This document shows, piece after piece, positions 35,341 through 47,850 of a stretch of 64,000 bases of DNA (position 1 is the first letter of the stretch; the number at the start of each line of letters is the position of its first letter). The translations under genes and the position numbers were made by a program. The stretch comes from Sphagnum compactum. Its lineage: Eukaryota; Bryophyta; Sphagnopsida; Sphagnales. The stretch spans positions 7,502,001 to 7,566,000 of the forward strand of contig OZ234497.1 in assembly GCA_965153455.1 (NCBI GenBank), given 5' to 3'. The notes under the pieces are model-generated. The model had not been told where the DNA came from, made no database searches, and saw only the letters and a program-made list of their open reading frames with translations.

Positions 35341-37977
35341 AAATGTAAGTGACTTCAGCATGTCTCTCAGAGAACATCTCTTTTCTGCATGATGAACACA
35401 TATATGGGATTCCATTTTGGGAGCAGTTTACTTCCATCTTGCTTATGGGCATGTGGTGTATTGGCTTATGAGAGCCTTTGTCAACAGCTCAGATTCTTGC
35501 AGGCTCTCTGCAGTTTGCTAGCATAATTATGGGGTTTGCTGCTTTCTGTTTTGTAAATTCCTAAAAAGGCTTGACCAATCAGATCTATGGGGCTGTATGA
35601 ATGGAGGATATTAAAGTCTTATATGTGAATTGCTTGTGTATGTTGCAGGTCACCTTCAACCAAGGTACATGGTGCAGTTCCACCTGAAAACAACTTGCAG
35701 GCGGTGGGGTGATAGGTGTCAATGTGGAAAGTCTCTGTAGTATCAAACTGAACCAGCATGCAGATTAACAACAGAGGAAATTCAAATATCTGTCAGCAAC
35801 AGATCTCCACTAGCATTTGTGTTACTGGCTGAGCCTTTGCTGCCACTGCCAATTGTTGGTTCTGTTGAACAAGGTAGTATGTTGGATCTGACATTCAGCT
35901 GGTTTCATGTGTCAGCTACAGCTTTGCTACCTTGGTCAATTTCTGGTTCTGCTAAATAAGGTAGTATATTGGTATCTGACATTCAGCTGGTTTCAGTCTA
36001 AGAGGAAAGTACAGAAAGCAAAGATAGTTTTATTTCTTTATTTGCAGATAAGTTTGAAATCAAACTCTATGTCCCAAAAATAAAGCTGGGGCAGGTGACA
36101 TTTCTGTCTCTTCAGGAAGATGATTCAGGATTGATGAATATTTGACCACTTAAGTTGGTGCAGGTGAACAATCAGAAGTTTGTTTCGGTTGTGAATGGGA
36201 GTTTGTGATGTGATGAAAAGGATATCATCACTCTTGAGAGCACTGAAGAACAAAAGGAGAACTAAAATCAGTCTGAATTCAGAAGGTTTCACTTGATAAA
36301 CTTAGCTCCTCACTGTTTTTTAACCAAGTACCTCTTTTCTTTGCAGGACAACCTCAAGCAGAGAGGCATTTGCAAACTACGGCTGCAGATTGACGACCCA
36401 TACAGTTAGGGAACTGTGGAATTGCAACACCCAGTTCATCCTCTCCCAGACCTTGCCCAAGTCCCACCTGACAAAAGGAGGAAATTCTAGGAGATGAGAC
36501 ACTGGCACATGCCTCATTATTGACAGTGCTGCTCATATCGTTGGAATATTGGTATGCTGCTCATGAAAAGGAGGGATGCAGCATTATACACTTGTTAACA
36601 ACTGTTGGTACTTTCCTTTGCTGTGGAACCTTGATTCCTTATGGTAAGTTATTGGCATTTTCTTATTTCACAGGGCTCAAGTTTATGGAGTACACATACG
36701 AGAAAGGTGCAGGTTCAACAGGGGAGAGACAGGCAGCACCACAGCCCTCATACTAGATAACAGGAAACCCTTTTGGACTGCCTAACATATTTGTGTTTCT
36801 TACATCATCTACCAAGGAAGCAGAAGAGTGAGGTTTCATATACAGTTCAAGTTACCTTCTCTGGATCTGAACATGACCATTTTGTGGTAGAGGTCAGATA
36901 TAATGGTGCTGATGAGCTTGTATAGACCAACAGCAGCAGCATCTGCATGTCCTCTGCTTTCACTCCGATGTACTAAAGTTCTGTATTCCATTTGTACCTC
37001 CTGGTAAAGGGCCAAGATAACAGCTACCAGACACAAGGAGATGCAGACCACGGGGGTTTTGTATGAAACAGAGTTCATGAGTCACAATTGTTGCACCAAG
37101 TGCCAAGCCAGGGCCTCAAAGCAGGATGATATGTTAATGAGCTACCCGAGCTTTGTGTTTGTTTCTGGATGTCCCATCCAATAGTCACTTTTGTGTCTGG
37201 TTTCCTTCAACTGCAGATCCCTGTTTGGAAGGCATGAGTCTACACTGGCTGTCACTGGAGAGTTCAATCATCACGCTTGTACCTCAGGTTTTAATCTTGA
37301 GGAGGTTCTGTTTTGCCAAATTTTGGGATCACTGAGTCATGGCAGTAATAAAATAGATTGAGTGTACTGAATACTGAGGTCTAGTGCACTGCTTTCTGAG
37401 TGTAAGAAAATGGATGAGCTTGTGGAAAGCAGATAGCAGTCTTTTCCATAGTGAATAGTCAGTGCCAGTTGCTTGCATTAAGAAAATTGAGCTTTCGGTG
37501 AAGCAGTTACAGCATTTGTTACAGCATTTGAAAGTAAGGGGCAAGATGATTCATCTTGTGTTGCAAACCTGTAATTGGCGATCAATTGACTGACAGAGGC
37601 AAAGTTATTGTAACCTCATTGAAGAGGTTAACCCTCACATGTCTTTGATGATGGCCAAGTGCTGGACCCTGTTCCAGGTGATCTGATTGTGGATTTTGTC
37701 AGATATGGGCATTACCATTTACAACTGAAAAATTCAGAACAAGCATTTGGCACTGAGCCCAGAATTGAAACCATCTTGAAGACATCGCTGGAGAAGATCC
37801 TGAAGGGTCCAAGGTATGTTTGATAGCAACCTACCTTGCATACTGTTTTGCAGGTATCTGAAACTATGAGTGACTAGCACTATTATTTGAAGACCTCTTT
37901 TGGCACAATGAATTTGGAAAAGATGGGCCAGGAACAACACTTGTTTTGTTGTACAAAAGACATAATAACATAAGAAC
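35341..37977. other. Genic-looking but unrecognised sequence, probably decayed gene
   Basis: Base composition is less AT-rich than the repeat regions. Short plus-strand stretches have exon-like ends: after TTTGCAG at 36049 comes KFEIKLYVPKIKLGQVTF; after TTTGCAG at 36347 comes DNLKQRGICKLRLQIDDPYS then a stop; near 36840 VSYTVQVTFSGSEHDHFVVE; and 37643-37815 DDGQVLDPVPGDLIVDFVRY ending at a GTATGTTT donor. Beta-rich patterns recur, but I cannot assign a family or a continuous frame. Stops occur inside several candidates. Confidence 0.35.
35851..35998 (+). repeat. Tandem duplication, ~86-bp offset
   Basis: CAATTGTTGGTTCTG...AAGGTAGTATGTTGG.TCTGACATTCAGCTGGTTTCA at about 35850 recurs from about 35937 with small differences. 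No function is evident. Confidence 0.75.
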
Positions 37978-38200
37978 CAATGTTGGGGCGGTTATTAGAA
38001 ATGGCACCAAATTACTGGTGGTTATCAGCATGGCTCTTCTAAGATATACAACTGTGGTTCTCAAAAAATCTGAGCACCAATTCTGATATACACTGTCAGA
38101 CTTCTCAAAAAAACTAAGAACCAATTCGGATATAAAATTGGAGTTCTCAAAAAATCTAAGAACCAGTCAAACAACCTTCTACAAACCTGCCAGTTATTTC
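37978..38200. mobile_element. Fragment resembling hAT-type terminal sequence
   Basis: Begins CAATGTTGGGGCGGTTA, similar to the hAT terminus at 40031, and contains several GGTTCTCAAAAAATCTGAG-like words also found near the 3' end of that hAT. No partner terminus or target duplication was found, so it may be a truncated or nested relative. Confidence 0.35.
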
Positions 38201-40022
38201 ATGAAAACACGACGTTCTTGCAAAAACCAGAACTGGAGGTTTTTTGATTCTTTGAGTTCCAAAAATGGCAGGTTATTTGATTCTGGACTTTTAAAAGAGG
38301 ACCAAAACCAGGGTGTGATGCCCTCTTGTGCTCGTCTTCCTGTTCTTGTGTTTTGTGGACTCCTTGTGTTGCTTTTCTCCTTAACTCCTAGTTACCTGTG
38401 CATACCACAACTCGCTTGGTCAGTCTTTGGCTGCGGCTTTCTGTAGTGGACGCCACTAAGGACTTCAACTTGCTAACAAGGCTAGGATTTAGTCTAATTT
38501 GGAGTTGCCTCAGGAGCGCCTTCTCACTCCTGCAACTCTTCTCAAGAACCCCAACTTAAGTTGCATCGCCGGGAAGAGACAACACCTTGTGTTGTCCTGG
38601 GGCAACCCACTTGGTCGCCATTAAAGCTTCAAGGTGATGACACCCCGTGCTGTCGTGGGACGACCTCTAATCGTCCCAAGGGTTTTAATAGTACAACCCT
38701 CCATTCTCCATTGAGGGTTTACGTGGAGTAGCATCCCAGGTGTTGCACTCTCAAAAACAACCCCTAATCATCCCCTTGACCCAATTAAGTTTTTGCATAT
38801 TTGCATCAGCCACCTCGAGCACTTATTGCCCGAGTGGTACTTAACAACTTGGTGAGTTGAACCTGACAACTATCATTTGGCCTAAGCCTCCCACGTTGCC
38901 TTGGTACCCCCACCAAGTTGGTCTTGGTGCAAGGCCTGCCCTCCTCGGTTGAACCCAAGCGAAAGGGCACGTCACATGGGATCTTTGATTTCTAGATAAA
39001 TAAATTATTATCTTCATTATTGTCTTCCCAGTTATATTGCGAATCTCTTAGCCAATGGTTTTTCCCTACCGATGGGGGCTCTTTTCAAAAAAAATAGAAC
39101 TAGAAGTACTAGGGATATGAAGTAGACCATGACTTTCAGTTGCTGACTTTTAAGTTAAAACATACCCAAAGAAAAAATTCCTTTCTTCCAGAGGGTTTGT
39201 GAGCATGTAAAGCACTTGGAGAATTTTTTTTTTGTATTTGGAGGGCACTAACTTGTTTCCATGAATATCCCTCCTGTTATATAGAGAAGAGACATTATGC
39301 CTTCTCCTTAAGAGTGTGAGAGGGATCTTATGTGTGATCTTATGCCTTTATGTATGCATAATAAGATCCAACCCACTCGCAAGGAGTAGGCTCCCCTCCT
39401 GTCTCATGATCTACACAAGTTTAGGTTCATGATTTTATGGCGGCCACTCTAGTGACTTCTGAACTAGGCTGCGAGCAGACTGACAGCCAGATGTGAGCAA
39501 GGATGATGCCACCCATCCCTATAACACAGAGGTCTATCTACAATCATGATTGTGGGAATAGAGTAAATGAGGGGTGCCTGGAAAATTATGAAATTTGTCC
39601 TCAAACCCTTAATTAAAATTTGTTTTTCCTTGGAAATGAAAAATATTTCACAAGCAGCTCAAAAAGGTCAGATTTTTTTGGCCTGCCCATGATGTGTGTC
39701 CATAAATTCTATTGTGCTAAGTTTCAAATGATGTGTTGTTGCTAACACCTTGATTAAGACACCATCTCATATCAATGTGCATACAAGTTTAAGAATGTCT
39801 TCAAAAGTATTGGGCCCAACCTAAAGTGGGTAAATAACATAGCCAACATAGTCCTCACATCCCCAAGCCCTTAAATCCCAAATCACCTAAGTGCCAAACC
39901 TTAATCCTTAACGTCATTAGGTCATTTCAACATCATAAATATCCCAAACGGATTGAAATGTCCAAGACACTCAAGTTTACTTATCAAGAAATGTTGGCAT
40001 TCTTCAAGTACATGGTGTAGGA
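38201..40022. other. Repeat-like sequence of unknown family
   Basis: 38300-39050 is GC-richer than its surroundings and carries GGTGTTGTC/GACGACCTC-type short palindromes, and 39260-39560 has a TATA-like word (GTTATATAGAG) followed by repeated GATCTTATG words. Both could be long-terminal-repeat material, but no coding domain or matching partner was seen. Confidence 0.3.
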
Positions 40023-40030
40023 GTCCTTAG
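40023..40030 (+). repeat. 8-bp target site duplication, left copy
   Basis: GTCCTTAG immediately precedes the hAT terminus; the right copy at 43819-43826 is GTCCTTAA, seven of eight identical. Confidence 0.8.
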
Positions 40031-40339
40031 CAGTGTTGGGCGGTTCTCACTTTGGGACCCAGTTCTGAGACCGGTTCTTAGTTTGGTTCTCACATTGAGA
40101 ACTGACTAGAAGAACCGGAGCTGGAAAAGAAGAAAGAAGTGAACCAGATGGGTTTTCACATGAAAACCCAAATCCAGTTCTCAAGGTCTGGGAAGGAAGA
40201 AGGAAACCACATTAGGTTTAGGGTTTTAAAGCGGCACCTCTGCCAGGGTAGACCGCTAATGTATAAGAGTCAGAAAGCATTTCTAGCCTCTTTACTGGAG
40301 TGTTTTTTTACATTTCTTTTTGCTTTTGTATTTTGTGTT

Positions 40340-40735
40340 TGCTCCTAGCCTTGTGTTGCTTCTACTTGCTCCTCGCCTTGCATTGTGTTGCTTTCGCTTA
40401 CTCTTCATCTTGCATTGTTGCAGGTCACTCCTCGTGTTGTTGTTGGTTGTTGGTCGTCTTGCATTGTTACTACTCGCTTTTCAGCTTGTTTTTTGTTGCT
40501 TGCTACTCGTCGTGGTCGTTGTTGCTTGCTGTTACTTGTTGCTCACCTTATGTTGTTGTTGCTCGCCTTGGGTTGTTGTTGGTTACTTTGCATTGTTGCT
40601 GCTTGCTCTTTGCCTTGCGTTGCTACTGCTTGTTCCTTATTCAAGTACTCACCTCACCTTCCCTTGTTGCCGCTCACTTTTTGCCTTACGTTGCTACTGC
40701 TTACTCCTCGCCTTGTGTTATTGTTGTTACTTGTT
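40340..40735 (+). repeat. Degenerate 27-30-bp minisatellite inside the hAT element
   Basis: About ten variants of TTGCATTGTTGCTACTTGCT followed by CCTCGCC, with units ending at CTCGCC, CTTCATC, TTTGCC and similar. Three overlapping Leu/Cys-rich frames arise from it and are artefacts. Confidence 0.75.
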
Positions 40736-41339
40736 GGGGGTGTTGTACTCCTCCCCTCTTCTGCCATGTGCAAGTTGGAGCGTGGAGTGCAAGGTTTAAA
40801 AAAGAGAAAAGAGGTTGATTTTTTAAAAACCTTTTTTAATTCAATAGTTTTGTTGTTTTGTTTTGATGTTTTTGGCTTTGTTTAACTTAGTCTTTTTTTC
40901 CAACTTCTGATTTTTTTTTCTTTTTTGGTTGTAGGGTTTTTGAACTCATCTACATTCTAACATTGCATTTCATTTTGGTAAATGCCCTTTGTAAATGTTC
41001 TTGTAATTTTCAAAAAGCCTTTGTAAAGTTGTTAATTGGTAACATAGAAGTTTGCATAAGTTTGCATATTATTGTTTGGTTTTTTTGGCCATTCATTTGG
41101 TAGAACTTCATCTTGTAACTGAGTAAGGAAAGTCATCCCAAAATGAAAACACAATGAATAATAATGATGAAATATATTTAAATGATGTTGTAATGGAAGA
41201 GGAGATATGGAAGAAGAGTCTAGAATCTAACCAAGTATGCAAACAAAAGAAAGTATTAATGCAAATGAAGGGAAAGAAAAAATTTTGAAAAAAAATTCAA
41301 AGAAAAAAGTGGAGACAAGATAGTAGAAATGCATTATGA

Positions 41340-43530
41340 TGGTCATTTTGTTGTGTAAATGAAAATAAGCTAGTGGATGTTAAGTGTTATCAATTGATGA
41401 GATGCATTTTATGTTATGTTAGTTTAGTTTTAATAACAAATGCCAAAACACAAGCAAGGAAAAGCTTAATATTGTATAGTACTACAAATGGAATTACTAC
41501 ATTAAAAAAACATGTTTATGTAGACCATTATATGATTCCACAAATATTTGAAAAAGAAAGAATTTTTTTATTAAAAGAACCTCATGAGAGAAAACCTGCA
41601 AAGAAAAGGCCTCATGTAAATGGAACTATTATTTCTAATTTTTTTGCACCAAAGATTCTTATAGGAAAGATGATGTGTAGTAGAAGTAGTTTTTGGAAGA
41701 TTTAACTCTTTGAATTGTAAAAAAATTTGCCAATGCATCTTGTTGAAAGCTAGTGGTTAAAAAGATTTAGTCTATGGTTGTGTCCAAGGGTTGCTTTACT
41801 TTCTAGGAAACAATTTTCAAGAGAAATTTTGCCAAAGTTGGAAAAAACTAAATAATTGTATGTCCTACCTGTTTTGGCATATTGTTATTCTGTTATGATT
41901 TGTGGATCTCAAAAGGGGCTTATGACATTTTTGCCCTTATTATTAAAATTTTGGGGGTTGATTAGCAACCAAAACATATTGCAATTGGGCTTCTTGAAGC
42001 ATCTAATAATTCTAGGCATGCATTAGCCAAAAACTTGACTAAGTTGTTAGAGAAATATGACTTGAAGAAAAAAATCATTGCTTATGTTAAAGATGAAAGA
42101 TTTAATATAAATACTATGATTCCAACCTCAAAGTCTATTATAAGTTGTGATATTTTAAGTTTGACATAAATTTTTCAAGGTAGTTGTTTTGGCCACATAT
42201 TCTCTAAGGCTTGTTAATATGTTTCACTTGATGAAAAAGTTTATAAGGGTTTGAAATATGTAATTGTCAAAACTGCCCAATTTGAGCTATAGAAATACAT
42301 AATTTGGTCAAAAAATTTAAGGAAGGGTAGATAAAAATGGAATAAGCCTTGTGCAAATTCGAATATTCCTCAAATAAAATGAAGTATTCTAGTTAAAACA
42401 AGGCTATTATCAAAATTTTAATATTTTTTTGTTTATTATTTTTGTTGGGACTCGCTAAAATGTAGATAATGATCATTTGTTATTTTTTTCTTTGTAGGTT
42501 TGCCAGCAAAATCATTATTTTTCAAGAGGCTATGTAGTTCAAGATTGTTATAATGTTTTGTTATACCAGACAAAGTTTAGTGAGGATGACAATTAGAGTT
42601 CCACCCCCTTCGACATGGCATATTTGTCAAATTGTTATTGATTGCCTCTCTTTTATTGTAATTACTTGTGTTCTAAACCAATCTAGGGGACATTGGTTGT
42701 TAAGTGATGCCTTTCATTCTGCCATTTCCATGAGCTTGAAATTGATTAAAAAATCAAAAAATGCACGATCTTTTCAAACCCTAATGGAAGAGGATTTTGG
42801 TGTGGCATTTGAATTAATTTGCTTGACTTTTAACATTATAAAAGAGGTTTGTGGAGGTTTTCCTTTTTTAAGAAATTTGATGAAAAAAAACACATGATAT
42901 GTTAGCTTTATTGTTGGACCCAAGACTTAAAAAAATTTCATTTAGTGTTTTCATTCATTGGTCATGATCAAAGAGTAGTAAGTGTTGAGTAATATGATAC
43001 AATGTCATTATATCCTAAGCTCATGAAATGTTATTATCACTTATATCCATTAATAGAATTTGATAATGATTTTATTGATCGGAGAGTGGATGATGATAGC
43101 AATTTGGATATTTTTCAAATGACAACATGGGGTATTTAAGCTAGCAAAAAAACTTGTTAATTGATAACTGTTAGTTTTTTGATGTTATCAGGTAGATGTG
43201 AGGGAGATCAAGCGTCCCCTTCAATGGTGGGAGAAACATGAAGTCATGTTTCCCACAATTGGGTTTCTTGTTCATCAGATTTTAAGGATTGTTGGTTTTC
43301 AAATAGAGATTAAACGGATCTTTTCCTTGGTTGGAATCCTCATTAATTTGAGAAGATGTCATTTACAATTAGAAAAATTAGAGAAATTAATTTTTGTGAA
43401 AAAAAATTGGCCCAATGATTACAGAGTTGGTTGTAAATCCCCTTCTAACCTAGAACTTATTGGGATAGATGCAAACTCAGAAGAGGAATTAGAAAAGTTT
43501 GAAGAAAGAGATGAAATTGTGGATTTATAA
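41340..43530 (+). pseudogene. hAT transposase, broken by stops and shifts
   Basis: A BED-type zinc finger at about 41365-41540 (CILC, then KKHVYVDH, i.e. CxxC...HxxxxH). The catalytic core at about 41895-42330 reads DLWISKGAYDIFALIIK, IGLLEASNN, KYDLKKKIIAYVKDE, GSCFGHIFSKACQ. ALLLDPRLKK lies at 42903-42932. The C-terminal dimerisation domain at 43198-43530 reads LQWWEKHEVMFPTIGFLV then SLVGILINLRRCHL. In-frame stops within the core (for example after ILGVD) and shifts between segments mean no active enzyme. The arrangement is that of the Ac/Tam3-type hAT transposases. Confidence 0.85.
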
Positions 43531-43818
43531 ATTGCTGAAAATATATTCAAAGTTTTTTTTCTGTCCAAAAAATGAAAAAAAATTCAAATTTCTGAATTAG
43601 CTTGTGATAACCAACCAGAAAAACCGGTTGTTATCAAATTGTTGAGAATTGCCAAGCTTGAGAACCAAAGTTTTTTTTTGGGGAAAAAATCTAATACCCA
43701 AGATGGTTCTTGTAAGCCCCATTTTTAAAAAAAAATCAAGAACCGACCTAATTATCACATAGAAGCATAAAAACCAAAACTGATGATTCTCAAAAAAAGT
43801 GAGAACCACCTAACATTG

Positions 43819-43826
43819 GTCCTTAA
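43819..43826 (+). repeat. 8-bp target site duplication, right copy
   Basis: GTCCTTAA, one base different from the left copy. Confidence 0.8.
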
Positions 43827-46800
43827 GCACTTTGTCAAATTAGTGTGTCTCATGCTTTCATCCACATTTAGGTATAATTCAGATTTTGAAAACTACATGT
43901 TGTGAACTTAAAAAAATTTCTAAGTGATATGGCAGGTGATTATATCTTATTTAACATTTGTCCATGAAATTGGGGTTAGTAGAGAAAGAGAATGGTCTGG
44001 TTTCCACTCTCTTCTCACCTACAATGATGAAATCTATTTTCTATGATAATATATTTAAACAAAGCTACTTTTCAAATTATAAGACCGTTAATAACTATGA
44101 AACTTAGTGTTCACTTTGTTTGATGTAAGAAATATTCTTTAGTGCCAAATTCAATTTCTTTCATGCAATGAGTATGTAATATGTGGAGTAAACTTTAATT
44201 GTGGAATGATTAGTGTTTATAGTAAGAAATCAAACCTTAAGAGCATCTCCATCCCATAGTAGTAATCAATATTTGATAATTTTGTAACATGATGGTGAAA
44301 ATTTTCATGTCGTGAACTAAATATGGTCAAAATGTCAAAAGGTCGTGAAGAAAACTTTGAAAAACATTTTCTTATCATAATTTGATTAGTGATAATGATT
44401 GGCTTAGATGCAAAGATTTAATGGTCTCTTATTGTTAAAATTATTATTTTTGATGTTTATGTGTGGAGATATTGAACATTAAACATTAAGTTAAATACAC
44501 CACCATTAAGGGTTGGTGTTAGCCCATATATTCAGATGCTTCATCTTATTTTTTCAATTTGTTTTTCCTTATTTCTTATTCTTTGTTGTTTATACATGAT
44601 CATGTTATTTAGGAGTTCCCAAGACATGATTTTCCCTTTGTAGAACAATTTTGTAAAAAAAGGTAGTTGAAAAACATGGTCGATTCTTTTGGGAGTAGGC
44701 AATTAGAAAAATATTGTGGCAAAATGTGCTCATTTGTTCCACCTTTGTAGTTTGTGTGAGAGAAGAGTTAATATACTATCAGCTATATGCACATTTTTTT
44801 TTGCATAACTTAAACATATTAGCAATCCCCCATATTAGAAATCACATTTTTAGGTTGAAATTTGGTGAAATTCACCAATAATAGAAACATTAGTGAGGTT
44901 TAAGGAAGTTAGAAGTGAGGAATAAAGTTAACTAGTCGTTGATGTTAAAGACATTCTTTGATGTGAGTCCCTAGCAACTAAGCTACTAGTTTTTAATTTT
45001 TACAGCAACCTCCAGTTTCATTTTGACCTAATTTTTTTGATGGACCTTGTAACGTAGTAGGTATTGAAACATGTCCTTTTAAGTTGGTGAATTTTTGTCT
45101 TGGTCTTTCTGTTAATAGTTTCAAATTTAGAATTCGATCCAATTCCACATACAACAAACCCCCCTTACAATACACCCATGTTAATCACATTCTTGTTTGT
45201 GTCACACATTTTTTTTTAACATTCGTTTTAGTAAAAAACATCATTCTTTGGAGTCACTATCACACTTGTTTGTAACATAATTTTTTGCAAAGCTTTCTTT
45301 GTAAATGTGATTATAATGGGAGAAATCTAAGGCAAATATGAAGGTTTTGTAAATTGTAATTCCCTTTGGCAATGTTAATGTTACTTTGTGTTCAAGTTGT
45401 GCAAACTAACAACAATGAATTCAGTCCAAGAGAAAAGAAAAAACAATTTTCTAGTGCAAACAAGCAAAAAAATATGAACTTGTCAAGAAAACAAAAAAAT
45501 TTAATTAAAAAAATCTAGTTGAAACAATACACAAACAAATAATTAAGGAGCTCAAACTCAATATAAATGGTCACATTAAAATAGGTAGAAATCACAACCT
45601 TCTTCCCATCTAATAGTGAATCATAAAGCATAGAATAAGCCATTAGGAAATTAAAAAATTTGACACCTTTATTCTAACATTAAAAAACTGCTTTGTAAAC
45701 TTTTTTACCTGTGCTCACAATCTTGTAAGGGTTTATATGGAAAGTGATATATGCGTTTAAATCATATTTCATTAGTGTCACAAAAACAGTGGTCACAGAA
45801 GGCCTGATTATCAAGGCGGTTTACTGTACTGGACACACAGCTCAATGTCACAATTTGTGTCGTATGCTATTGTATCATCAATTAAAAGTTGTCACATGAC
45901 TAAAAGGGATAACTTATTTGCTCCATTTTCAAAAGCAATATTAATTGACCAATTAACCATTATAAAGCATCATGGTCGTTAAATCAGCAACGGGTCCTTA
46001 ATCAAAACAGTGCAAAAGTACTATCTACTTCCATTTTTCTGGGACTGCCCAATGGCCGCACAAAGTTGTGTGTGGTGATTAGCAGAAACAGCTTGGTGTT
46101 GCCCAGACACAAATTTCGTATCTTATTATACGCACTTTGGGCCTGAAAGGCGCTATTGCAGCTCTTCGTGTCTATTACATTCCAAAAGTGTGCATACCAG
46201 GACTCAAAAATATGTGTCTGGGCATCATGGGGCCAGGGTAAACAAGGAAAAAAAAAAAGTTGCCCATCAGACCCATCGCTGATTTAACATCTGCAGATTG
46301 AACCGTATGGAAAAAGAATTCCAAACAATTATGAGATCCGAGTTCTGGTTTTTGCAAAAGACAAGTTGTGCAGTCTGGCTGCAATAGTAATCTGGTAGGA
46401 TATAGGCTAGTTTGATGTTGGGTGTGGTTCGAGCAGGAGATTGGTCCTGTAGGTCTGGTCATCACAAAGTTCGAACCCCAGTCCAAACTGAGAACTGGAC
46501 TGAGTAAGCAATTAGATAATCAATTGAACAATCACCATTGCCAAATGATTCTACTATATCTTGTGGGTAATCCCTCTGTTAATTTGTTAAATCTAGTCTT
46601 AGATTTGATAGGCAGGTAATTACTAATAAGCCCCTTGTAATTTATAGAGGGAACTACTTTAAAGTTGAATGTGCTATTCCCATTAATATAAGCTGTGTCC
46701 TCTTTGTTCCAGATTAGTTGGCCTTAGAAATCATGCAAGAAGGGTTGAATTAGATCAAGCAGCCTGTGAGTCAGAATTGTGCCAGTTCCCGAGTCTTTCC

Positions 46801-47788
46801 TTGCCACAGTGAACTGATATATAACTCCTAGCACACCATCCATTGGAAGCCTCTTATGAGTGGGTTGAGGACACAAACTTGAGTTCATATGAGATTTCAA
46901 CTTGTAACCTACCCCCAGAAAGTATAGGTCCTGTGGGTAGGTATGATAATAAATGGTTACTAGGCAAGTAGATGGATGTAACTGATTAATACATTGCTAA
47001 GGGCTGGTGGATCGTGTTAGTAGGTGGATAAGCAAAAAGATTGTGAATATAATTAGTGTCAAAGCTGCCAAAAATTTTCTCTTTTTCTTCCCAAGTCCAA
47101 TGCAAGCATGCAATGTGCTCTTGCAGCTAAACATTAGCAGCTCTCCTATGTTGTCCTGGTCGGTGGTAAGGGCACGCCCAACAGCAGCAGTAAGTAGAGT
47201 ACTTCTTGGATGAAGATTTACACAAAAAACACTGTGAATCTTCTTTGGGCTGGTGAAAATGCACATCTCCAGTGCCTTGCAAGTGCACCTGTGTAGCAGG
47301 AAATGGCTGTTTGTTGTTGGCCAACTACAATGATTGGCCCAGGTGGTGAGAGTTAATAGTTTCTCACTTTGAATAGTCTATCTTTTCAGGTTCATGGTCA
47401 AGCAATGGGGATGGGGCAGAAACTAAACAATGCACACTGGATGTGCTAAATACATATACAGGGCTTGTTGGGCATGCTGTAAAAGTTGTAGACTTCCTCT
47501 TTGGGCTACTTACAAGAGTAGAACTTTGGGCAAAGGATATGGAATAAAGTGTGGTGTTGTTGAGAACACCTTGAGAACCTATTGAGAATTTGAAGAACCT
47601 GATAAGTAACAATGTGGGATCTTGATGGAACCATTCGGAACACCGAAATCCCCAAAAATCCAGGGGCCTCAGTTGTGGGGACATAGTTGTGATTAATTGA
47701 TGAACTGATTGTCCATGTCTGATCTGACAAACCCACAGGGCTTTATGCTATCTAGTGAGTACATAGATAAACGAATGCCTCTGGGAAT
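43827..47788. other. Intergenic sequence, no gene recognised
   Basis: 43827-45980 is AT-rich with nothing recognisable. 45980-47788 is more balanced in composition; frames of 65-106 codons on either strand overlap and show no domain. A weak tRNA-like pair (GTGTGGTTCGAGCAGG at 46422 and AGTTCGAACCCC at 46469) may be SINE debris. Confidence 0.45.
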
Positions 47789-47850
47789 GACATTAGTGTA
47801 ACAGGTAAAGCACTGGGCACAAGCCAGGTGTAGTACCTGGCCTACCTGTA
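47789..47850 (+). other. tRNA-like SINE head
   Basis: TAGTGTAACAGG (47792-47803) fits the pol III box A consensus exactly. GGTGTAGTACC, about 33 bp downstream, is an imperfect box B within a small hairpin (CCAGGTGTAGTACCTGG). No poly(A) tail or target duplication was found, so this is a candidate only. Confidence 0.35.

Larger units (their letters stand above)
40031..43818 (+). mobile_element. hAT-superfamily DNA transposon, 3788 bp, inactivated
   Basis: Left terminus CAGTGTTGGGCGGTTCTCAC; right terminus on the minus strand CAATGTTAGGTGGTTCTCAC, 17 of 20 matching, then a shared TTT. The 8-bp direct duplication GTCCTTAR lies outside both ends, the hallmark length for hAT. Transposase remains run 41340-43530 in the plus direction. 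A 27-30-bp minisatellite lies between the left end and the transposase. Confidence 0.88.

Noticed and set aside
38300-39560. Solo long terminal repeat
   Set aside because: Composition and a TATA-like word are suggestive, but no TG...CA limits, target duplication or second copy were found.
37978-40050. A second hAT element bounded by 37978 and 40050
   Set aside because: Both candidate termini point in the same direction, so they cannot be the two ends of one element.
40300-40885. Membrane protein genes from three overlapping Leu/Cys/Val-rich frames
   Set aside because: All three phases of the same T/G/C minisatellite are open, and composition explains the hydrophobicity.
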